Below are positions 9,920-18,409 of a stretch of DNA of 64,000 bases, piece by piece. The position numbers and the translations under genes were made by a program. Source of the DNA: Rhizobium sp. JAB6 (lineage in GTDB: Bacteria > Pseudomonadota > Alphaproteobacteria > Rhizobiales > Rhizobiaceae); the NCBI RefSeq assembly GCF_003024605.1, contig NZ_PYJQ01000005.1:526982-590981 (forward strand), read 5' to 3'. The notes beneath the pieces were generated by a model. The model saw only the letters and a program-made list of their open reading frames with translations. It was not told the origin of the DNA and searched no databases. The first letter of the stretch is position 1, and each line of letters begins with the position of its first letter.

Positions 9920-10233
9920 GACTTGATGCTCCGAAGGAAGCCGCATACTCCGCCAAGATATGGCGGGATCATAATTTGGCGAGTGGTTTATCAGATTGCC
10001 GGCAATTGGAATCGAAAAATCACCGGGCTTTTCGGCGCACTGCAGGTCTCTCGCAATCTCACCATGATTGTGCGGCTTGAATAACAGGCTTTTTCGTTCG
10101 GCACGGGCTTGGGCTAGTCTTTACCACAATCGCATCCTAACCTCTGCCACATTGCTCTGGACCGTGGACAACCGGTGCGATATCGATTTCTCAATTGTCC
10201 TTTCTAAGTTGATGAATTCGCCGGGGAAGATCG
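9920..10233. other. Divergent intergenic region before the four-gene envelope locus
   Basis: About 314 bases without a gene separate the minus-strand reductase from the plus-strand four-gene locus and must hold both promoters. Only a GGGGAAGA ribosome-binding site at 10222-10229 is clear. I see no obvious terminator or operator. Confidence 0.4.
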
Positions 10234-11682
10234 TTGCGTTTCGAAGCCCTCAACCGTCTCTGGGATAGCGTTCGGGAGACCAGCCATGATTTCCGTGCCT
10301 CGACGGATGTTTTTCCCGTCGTCGATATCGAAAAGCTGACCGCGACCCTGGACCTGAAGGAAAAGGGTGCCGCTGCCGGGCGTCAGAACCGGCCGCCGCC
10401 GGATGCGCAGTCGCATGACGAGACGGAACAGCGCATCGTCGCCTGGGTCGAGGCGGAGAAGAAAAGCTCCTATCAGATCCTCGAAGACCAGTTCCAGACC
10501 TTCGACAGCCGCCTGCGCAATCTTGATTTCGAAGGCCAGTTCGGCCTGATCCGCCAGGCAAACGCTTCAAGCGTCTCGGATTTCAAGGCCGAAGTAGCAA
10601 GCGGCGTCGACGAGCTGCATGGCCTGCGCCGCAAGCTGAAAACCGCCGAGGACGAGATGGTGGATTTCAAGGCCAGGCACAAGCTGCAGCGAGCCGCCAA
10701 GGTTTCCAGCAGGGCCGCCTGGGGCTTCAAGGTCTCGCTGATCGTCTTCCTCGTGCTCATCGAAATGGTGATGAACGGCAGTTTTCTCGCCAAGGGCAGC
10801 GAGCAGGGCATCGTTGGGGGCGTGACGGAGGCGGCCGCTTTCGCCTTCCTGAACATCGGCACGGCGCTGATGTTTTCCTTCTTTTGTGTGCGGTTCCTGG
10901 TGCACCGGTCCTTTGCGCTGAAGCTGCTCGGTCTTCTTGGGCTTGTCGCCTATGTCGCCGTGGCTTTGGGCATCAACATCGCGCTGGCGCATTATCGCGA
11001 GGTCTCCGCAACGATCTTGAGCGGGGCGGGTGCCGAGGTGATCCAGCGCCTGAAGGCGGCGCCGCTCGGGCTGCAGGAGCTGAATTCCTGGATGCTCTTT
11101 GCCATCGGCCTGATGTTCTCGCTCGTCGCCTTCATCGACGGCTGCTATCTGACCGATCCCTATCCCGGCTTTGCCGGCGTGCAGAAGCGTCTCGATGCGG
11201 CGCGAGACAATTATATCGATCGCAAGCTCGATCTCATCGAGGACCTGCGCGAGATCCGCGACGAGCACAACGGCAAGATCGAGGAGATCATCCGCGACCT
11301 CTCGCTGCGCCGGCAGGAAACGGCTGCCATCATCGCCCATCGTGCGAGGACCGCAGGCCTTTTTGCCGAACACCAGAACCATCTCGAGCGTGCTGCCAAC
11401 GTGCTGCTCACCTCCTATCGCGACGCCAACCGGGCGGTGCGCACCGAGCCGGAGCCATCCTACTTCCAGACCGCTTACAAGATGGAGCGACTGACGCCTG
11501 TCATCCGCATCGAAGAGGAATGGGACGATAAGGTGCTCGGCGCGCGCATCCAGAGCGCCCAGGCGGAATTATCGGAGCAGATCAAGCGGATCGGCGACGA
11601 ATTCGAGCGAGCCATCGAGAAATATCATCAGCTCGATAATCTTTTCCCGGAGAGCATCCTTGGCGCGACGCAAGCGGCGTAG
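10234..11682 (+). CDS. Unknown multi-TM coiled-coil protein, gene A of a four-gene envelope locus
   Basis: I do not recognise a named family. The 482-residue product has a charged N-terminal region, a predicted coiled coil (about 110-155), four hydrophobic segments (about 165-187, 199-223, 228-252, 285-305), then a long helical, charged cytosolic part (315-465) rich in Glu/Arg heptads. The short loop DGCYLTDPYPGFAGVQKRL after TM4 stands out. The likely start is TTG at 10234, preceded by GGGGAAGA; no suitable ATG lies near. The end overlaps gene B by 23 bases. It opens an operon of four overlapping genes, so it is probably a structural subunit of one complex. Function is inferred from architecture only. 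Confidence 0.75.
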   Translation: MRFEALNRLWDSVRETSHDFRASTDVFPVVDIEKLTATLDLKEKGAAAGRQNRPPPDAQSHDETEQRIVAWVEAEKKSSYQILEDQFQTFDSRLRNLDFEGQFGLIRQANASSVSDFKAEVASGVDELHGLRRKLKTAEDEMVDFKARHKLQRAAKVSSRAAWGFKVSLIVFLVLIEMVMNGSFLAKGSEQGIVGGVTEAAAFAFLNIGTALMFSFFCVRFLVHRSFALKLLGLLGLVAYVAVALGINIALAHYREVSATILSGAGAEVIQRLKAAPLGLQELNSWMLFAIGLMFSLVAFIDGCYLTDPYPGFAGVQKRLDAARDNYIDRKLDLIEDLREIRDEHNGKIEEIIRDLSLRRQETAAIIAHRARTAGLFAEHQNHLERAANVLLTSYRDANRAVRTEPEPSYFQTAYKMERLTPVIRIEEEWDDKVLGARIQSAQAELSEQIKRIGDEFERAIEKYHQLDNLFPESILGATQAA

Positions 11683-12478
11683 TCGGCGCGGCGGGTCCGC
11701 CGGTCTCATCATCGCAACGGTTTGTCTCGCCGTCCTGTCTCTCGGGATCGTCGGCGCCTATGGCTGGCTGCGCTACAAGGCGAGCGGAAACGTCGCCGTC
11801 GACCAGGCGTCGCTCTGCCCGATGGATGGCCCGAAGGCGGAAACGGCTATCCTCCTCGATGTCACCGATCCGATATCAGACACGACAGCGCTCGATCTGC
11901 GCAACCAGTTCCAGAAGATCGTCGCGGACGTGCCGATCGGCGGCGCGATCGACATCTATGCGCTCACCGAGAAGGAGGGCGAACTGATCCAGACCTTCCA
12001 CGGCTGCAATCCGGGAAGCGGCGCAAACGTCGACGAATGGACCAGCAATCCGCGCCTGGCGCAGGCGCGGTGGGAGAAGGGCTTCCAGAAGCCGATTGCC
12101 GATATCGCCGGCAAGCTGACCGAAGGCGAATCGGGCAGGCTGTCGCCGATCATGGCCGCCATCCAGAAGATCAATCTGGAAGTCTTTGCCAATGCGCCGG
12201 CCGGCATCCCGAAGCGCCTCTACATCGCCTCCGACATGATCGAGCACACCGCCGCCTTTTCGAACTACCGCGACGGCATTTCCTATCAGAAGTATCAGCA
12301 CAGCTCCGCAAACGACCGTTTCCGCACCTCGCTGGATGGTGTCATGGTCAGGATTCTTGCCTTTCAAAGGCCGAACATGAAGTTCAGCATGGAGGATCTG
12401 GCGAACTTCTGGGCGCAATGGATCAAGAACAACAAAGGTGATTTCGACGGCTTCGTGCGGTTGGAGGGGATACGCTGA
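11660..12478 (+). CDS. Membrane-anchored VWA-like protein, gene B of the four-gene locus
   Basis: The 272-residue product has a very basic start (ARRKRRSRRGG), one TM helix (about 14-36) and a large domain predicted to be periplasmic. This resembles a von Willebrand A fold: strand TAILLDVTDPIS (62-73) in the first metal-site position, helix DLRNQFQKIV, strand AIDIYAL, and a second strand LYIASDMIEHT (187-197). The classical DxSxS is replaced by DVTDP. Cysteines at 53 and 116 could form a disulfide. The start is TTG at 11660 with GGAGAG upstream, overlapping gene A; its TGA overlaps the ATG of gene C. Its role is inferred to be assembly or ligand binding in the complex. Confidence 0.75.
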   Translation: MARRKRRSRRGGSAGLIIATVCLAVLSLGIVGAYGWLRYKASGNVAVDQASLCPMDGPKAETAILLDVTDPISDTTALDLRNQFQKIVADVPIGGAIDIYALTEKEGELIQTFHGCNPGSGANVDEWTSNPRLAQARWEKGFQKPIADIAGKLTEGESGRLSPIMAAIQKINLEVFANAPAGIPKRLYIASDMIEHTAAFSNYRDGISYQKYQHSSANDRFRTSLDGVMVRILAFQRPNMKFSMEDLANFWAQWIKNNKGDFDGFVRLEGIR

Positions 12479-13416
12479 TGGCTAATAGCGACGCCAGATA
12501 TCTCGTCCGGGATTACGGTCCGATGATGCTTTTCGCCTTCATCACCGTCGGGGGCATGATCTTCATCTGGTCGTCGAAGCTCATGGGCTGGTCGCTGCCC
12601 ATCGTGACGGGCATACCGCTCTTGCTGATGGCGATCTACTTCATCGTGTCGCTGGCCTTCGCCGGCTTTCGGCTGCACAACGAGCAGGCGGGCGACAACC
12701 TCTACTACATGGGTTTTCTCTTCACCCTCTCGAGCCTCGGCGTATCGCTCTATCTTTTTGCCGGCGAAACATCGATCGAGACAATTGTCCGCAATTTCGG
12801 TATCGCCGTCACCTCGACCATTGCCGGCGTGACGCTGCGTATCCTCTTCAACCAGATGCGGCGCGATCCGATCGACATCGAGCGCAGTGTGCGTCACGAG
12901 CTTGCGGAAATGACGCGGCGCGTGCGCACCGAACTCGACTCCTCGTCACGCGAGTTTTCGCATTACCGGCGCGTCAGCAATCAGATGCTGTCGGAAGGGT
13001 TCGAGGAGATCGCGCGGCAGGCCGAGCGCAACGGCCAGGAAATCAACAGGATCCTGGAAATGCTCGCAAAGCAGGCGGTGACGCCGATCAACGACGCGGC
13101 CGCCCAGCTGACGACGACGACATCGCAGCTTTCGCAGATCATCAGCACCTTCGGCGCTGCGGTCGAGAATGTCGGCAAGAAGCTGGAGGAGATACGCTCG
13201 CCGGAAGATGTGGTGCGCGCGGAGCTGGCGCCGGCGATCGCCGCCATTAAGGATATGTCGGAAGCCCAATTGCAGCCGCTGCGCAACATCGAGCTGGCGC
13301 TCAGCCGCATGGCGGAGGCGATGGGGCAGGCGCCGGCGCCGAAACCGCAGGCCGAGGGCGATATCGCAGCGGAACCCAAGACCGTGCCGCGAAAGCGCTG
13401 GTGGCGTCTATGGTAG
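12478..13416 (+). CDS. MotA/TolQ/ExbB-like four-TM coiled-coil protein, gene C
   Basis: The 312-residue protein has four hydrophobic helices (about 14-32, 39-63, 76-94, 103-124) and then a long cytosolic helix bundle (135-285) with Thr/Ser/Gln heptads. The last two helices (YYMGFLFTLSSLGVSLYLF and FGIAVTSTIAGVTLRILF) resemble the paired core helices of MotA/TolQ/ExbB/ZorA ion-channel subunits. Followed directly by an OmpA/MotB-like protein, this suggests a stator-type motor pair. The resemblance is by eye and unproven. The ATG overlaps the gene B stop (TGATG), with GGAGGGG upstream; the 3-prime end overlaps gene D. Confidence 0.7.
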   Translation: MANSDARYLVRDYGPMMLFAFITVGGMIFIWSSKLMGWSLPIVTGIPLLLMAIYFIVSLAFAGFRLHNEQAGDNLYYMGFLFTLSSLGVSLYLFAGETSIETIVRNFGIAVTSTIAGVTLRILFNQMRRDPIDIERSVRHELAEMTRRVRTELDSSSREFSHYRRVSNQMLSEGFEEIARQAERNGQEINRILEMLAKQAVTPINDAAAQLTTTTSQLSQIISTFGAAVENVGKKLEEIRSPEDVVRAELAPAIAAIKDMSEAQLQPLRNIELALSRMAEAMGQAPAPKPQAEGDIAAEPKTVPRKRWWRLW

Positions 13417-14423
13417 CAGGGGGTTTGGACAGCACGCCGAAACTGGAGCACAAGGGCTACAACCGCGGCCTGATCCTCGGCCTGACGATGGCCGAATCCA
13501 TGCTGCTTCTGGTCTTCTGCCTGCTGCTCGTCGCCGCCGCCTTGATTTCGGCCGAGAGAAGCAAACGCTACGAAGCCGAGCGCAAGCTTGAGAAGGCCGA
13601 AGAGCAGGTCGCATTGCTGGAGAAGAAAAGGGCGGAGCAGGCGGCCGAGATCGTGCTTCTCCAGTCCAAGGTCGTCTCCGGCGATCTCTCCGCCGCTGAC
13701 AAGGCCATGGTGGACAAGCAATGGCGAGAGCTGGTGCTGGCGAAAGAGACGCTGGACAGCGTAACGGATCAGGGTGCGACACCGGCCGATCTGCAATCGC
13801 TGTCCAAGGTCGCGGCCGTTCTGAAGGAACATGGCGTCTCGCTCGCGACGGCACCCGATGCGGTCAATAAGCTTCTGGCTGGCAACGGCGGCGGGAAGGG
13901 CATGCACGATTGGCCGCCCATCATCAATCTCGACGACGCCAAGAAGAACTATTTCCAATCGGGAAGCGCCGAGCTTACGGGCACTTTCGCTCAGCTTCTC
14001 AGCACGACGATTACGGATGAAATCGCCAGCAACCTGAGCCTCTACGGCGCCAATATCGTCGAGGTGATCGGCCATACGGACGAGCAGCCGGTGGCGCGGG
14101 AGAAATCCAATCTCGACGATACGATCATCAGCGCGATGGACGGCAAATTGCCGGTGTCGGCCCTGCTGCCGGCCGACAATGCCGGGCTCGGCCTTGCCCG
14201 CGCCATTGCCGTCGCCAATGTGCTCAAGGCCAATCCGAAGCTGAAGGATGCGACCATTCTGCCGATGTCGGCCGCGCAATTGATCCTGCCCGGCGATACC
14301 GTCACTTCGGGTCAGCGCGGCGCCGTCGAGGCACGGCGCCGCATCGAAATCCGCGTGCGCGGCAGGACGGCGCCCGTCGCCGTCATCAATGCCGGTGCCG
14401 CACCGTCAGTGAATACGCAATAG
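13410..14423 (+). CDS. OmpA/MotB-like peptidoglycan-binding protein, gene D
   Basis: One N-terminal TM helix (GLILGLTMAESMLLLVFC, with an acidic Glu inside), then a charged coiled coil (about 50-90) and a C-terminal OmpA-like domain: YFQSGSAELTG, VEVIGHTDEQPV, NAGLGLARAIAVANVL and EARRRIEIRVRG. This is the plan of MotB, TolR-like and ZorB proteins, which clamp peptidoglycan while the TM helix carries ions. Either GTG at 13401 (340 residues) or ATG at 13410 (337) may be the start; both overlap gene C. There is no signal cleavage site. It ends the operon, and the ABC-F gene converges on it. Confidence 0.82.
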   Translation: MVAGGLDSTPKLEHKGYNRGLILGLTMAESMLLLVFCLLLVAAALISAERSKRYEAERKLEKAEEQVALLEKKRAEQAAEIVLLQSKVVSGDLSAADKAMVDKQWRELVLAKETLDSVTDQGATPADLQSLSKVAAVLKEHGVSLATAPDAVNKLLAGNGGGKGMHDWPPIINLDDAKKNYFQSGSAELTGTFAQLLSTTITDEIASNLSLYGANIVEVIGHTDEQPVAREKSNLDDTIISAMDGKLPVSALLPADNAGLGLARAIAVANVLKANPKLKDATILPMSAAQLILPGDTVTSGQRGAVEARRRIEIRVRGRTAPVAVINAGAAPSVNTQ

Positions 14424-14440
14424 CGCCGATTTGGCGAGCA

Positions 14441-16063
<1,623 letters not shown>

Positions 16064-16179
16064 AGTTACGCGAGGCCCGAAGATAGTTTTTCGGGGCCTT
16101 ATGCCATGGGTCGGGCCGTCTGTCGCAGGTTTTCGAGGGCAAACCGGGATGCATTTTTACGCCACCCGCCAATCTATGC

Positions 16180-17184
16180 TCATCCGTCAGCCGCGATTGC
16201 CGGGCGCGGGCGCGATGGTCGCATTTTGCGCTGGATGGGGCGCTCGATGCACCAGTAACAAGCGATGGCAAAGGCGAGCGATCCCAGCGCGACCAAGGCA
16301 GGCTGAAAGCCGTGCGGTATTCCAATGCGCAGAAGCAGCGCCGTGACCAGGATGCCGGTCAGCACGTGCCAAAGATAGATGGAATAGGAGGCGTCCCCGA
16401 GGAAGTGCAGGAATGCGAGCTTGGGAACTCCGCGCTCCCGCTCGGCGAAAACGGCGCCGGATAACAGCAGCATAGCCGGCACTCCCCAGCGCATCGCCCG
16501 TTCTAGATGGGTGAGCGGGCCACTCGCAGCAAGCAACACGAAACCTGCGATCATCAAGCCGGCAGCGACGCGAAAGGGCAGCCGATATCCCTGCTTCCAC
16601 AGATGTCCGATGAGGATTCCGGCGGCAAATTCCAGGATGATCGGCTGCGTGAAAATATCGGCATACCCGGAGGGTAGCAAGAAATGCGCAACGACGACGG
16701 CGCCCAAAGCGGCGATCAGGAACCATAGCCGGCGGAGCTCCGGCACAAGCAATGATATCGAAAAAATCAGATAGAAGAACATCTCGTAGGACAGGGTCCA
16801 GCCCTGTTCGATGACGGGATGGAGCGCTTCATCCTTGATGATGGGCACGAAAAACAACGAACCCAGCAGATTGCCCACGCTCGAATTCATGTCGAAGAAG
16901 AATTGGGGTTTCGACACGGCCACGGCGAATGTCGCCAATGTCGCAATCCAGTAAAGCGGCACGATCCTGATGATCCGGCGCCAAATGAATTCCTGTGGGC
17001 CGATCGGTCTTCCAGCGGTCGTAACCCACATGATGAAGCCGCTGATGACGAAGAATATATCGACCCCCGCTGCCCCGATCTTGAAGTTCAGGCCGTATGT
17101 TTCGCTCACATGGAAGCAAAGAACCGAGATCGCCGCGATGGCGCGCAGATACTGGATGCTCTTGATATCGCTGCCGGTTTTCAG
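16180..17184 (-). CDS. Acyltransferase-3 family membrane protein (ExoZ/OafA-like)
   Basis: An integral membrane O-acyltransferase that usually acetylates polysaccharides. It shows the family start YLRAIAAISVLCFHV with the catalytic-type histidine, GVDIFFVISGFIMW, RRIIRIVPLYW, and about ten hydrophobic helices. The frame is open to an ATG at 17319 (379 residues), but that adds 45 low-complexity residues with no family match. A strong AGGAGG (17192-17197) sits seven bases before CTG at 17184, giving a normal 334-residue protein beginning KTGSDIKSIQYLRAI. I therefore favour the rare CTG start, though this is not proven. Its exopolysaccharide target is unknown. Confidence 0.85.
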   Translation of the reverse strand: MKTGSDIKSIQYLRAIAAISVLCFHVSETYGLNFKIGAAGVDIFFVISGFIMWVTTAGRPIGPQEFIWRRIIRIVPLYWIATLATFAVAVSKPQFFFDMNSSVGNLLGSLFFVPIIKDEALHPVIEQGWTLSYEMFFYLIFSISLLVPELRRLWFLIAALGAVVVAHFLLPSGYADIFTQPIILEFAAGILIGHLWKQGYRLPFRVAAGLMIAGFVLLAASGPLTHLERAMRWGVPAMLLLSGAVFAERERGVPKLAFLHFLGDASYSIYLWHVLTGILVTALLLRIGIPHGFQPALVALGSLAFAIACYWCIERPIQRKMRPSRPRPAIAADG

Positions 17185-17442
17185 GACGGTGCCTCCTGCG
17201 ACTGGACTACTCGCGGATGTTCCGATGGCCGATTTAGCAATAGAATGCGTCGAAAGGCCGGACACCCGTGCGGAATGGCGTGGAAGTACGGCAGATATGG
17301 CTGGCAGCGACAATTTCAATTAAAATGGATGATTTCCCGCCATTTCGTGACTCAAAATGGACATCTGAAGTGAGGCGGCGTGAATGCTGGCCCAGCCAAA
17401 GGCCTCTCCGTATGCAAGGGACTAGCAATCCGCCGAAGCCGG

Positions 17443-18177
17443 TTAGACCGGTCGAACTTCGGCAAGCCGCTTGACCGCATATTCATCCTGCCAGCAGACA
17501 GCAGCTTCCCATGCAGCAGATGCTTGTGCGGCGATATCATATGCGCAATCGTTCAGATCGGCAGCATTGTCAGGCAATACGAGATCAAGATCTGGAACAT
17601 CGACATGTGACTCGTCCCAATCGATCAACGCGACATGATCTGTCGTCATGCGGATATTGCCGGGATTGTTGGGATTTCCATGGACGACGCATGTCTGACG
17701 CCCGACGAGACGCGCCCAGGCTGCTCGACATCGAGCAACGCCCTCGGGCGGCATCGCAGTAAGATCGATTCTCGTTCCGGCGTCGGCATACAGCAGGTCG
17801 GTCGACGATTTCCAACCGGGGCGCTGCGGCCAGTCCTGCGTCAGCCGATGCAGCTCGCGCAGCGTATCGGCGACGCGACGCCAATCCGTCCCCGTCTCGG
17901 GCGGTCCGCCCCCCAGGTATTTCATTACCGTCAGGCCCTCCACGAACAGCCGGCCGTCCATCGTTGGGATCGGCACTGGAACGGTCATGCCTTCGCGATC
18001 GAGGTGTTGGAGTAGGGCGGCTTCCCAGCCAAGATCGGCGTCGGTTCTGGAGCCGAGACGAGCGACGGCAATTCGTCCATGAATGCGAACGCGCCATACA
18101 TCGTTGGCAACCCCGCCGGTGAGTGGTTCGAGGCGGACCGCGTCTTCACCCCATTGCGCGAGTGCTTCCCATCCCAT
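17443..18177 (-). CDS. Aminoglycoside-phosphotransferase-fold protein, probably non-canonical
   Basis: This 244-residue protein has the APH/choline-kinase fold: N-lobe LTGGVANDVWRV and RIAVARLG, hinge LTVMKYLGGGPP, the catalytic-loop region VVHGNPNNPGNI (166-175) and the metal-binding ALIDWDES (D186). The usual catalytic aspartate of HGDxxxxN is replaced by asparagine 168, and the loop is one residue longer, so kinase activity is doubtful. It lies downstream of nothing recognisable and upstream, on the same strand, of the acyltransferase, with a gap. It could be a small-molecule-binding or pseudo-kinase protein. Confidence 0.75.
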   Translation of the reverse strand: MGWEALAQWGEDAVRLEPLTGGVANDVWRVRIHGRIAVARLGSRTDADLGWEAALLQHLDREGMTVPVPIPTMDGRLFVEGLTVMKYLGGGPPETGTDWRRVADTLRELHRLTQDWPQRPGWKSSTDLLYADAGTRIDLTAMPPEGVARCRAAWARLVGRQTCVVHGNPNNPGNIRMTTDHVALIDWDESHVDVPDLDLVLPDNAADLNDCAYDIAAQASAAWEAAVCWQDEYAVKRLAEVRPV

Positions 18178-18409
18178 TGGTGATATCCTGGCGCATGATT
18201 GGCCTCACTCCGTCCGCAGGCGCGGACAAGGCCAATTAATGCAAGTTTTGCGGGCTGAGCAAGTTAACGAGTATCATGAAAACCTCGAAACGAGTTCACC
18301 GGGCCATTGCGGACCCGGTGAGCATCTATCTGCATGATGACACTGACTTTGCGCCCAACGTAACGTCGATACCGCAAGTTCATGTCATTCTAGGGGATCG
18401 GCCGAATAC

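Noticed and set aside
10234..14423. Calling the four-gene locus a Zorya defence system
   Set aside because: Only the C/D pair resembles ZorA/ZorB; no ZorC, ZorD or ZorE-like helicase or nuclease is present and neighbours are housekeeping genes.
17443..18177. Aminoglycoside resistance gene
   Set aside because: The fold is right but the catalytic Asp is missing and no resistance context exists.
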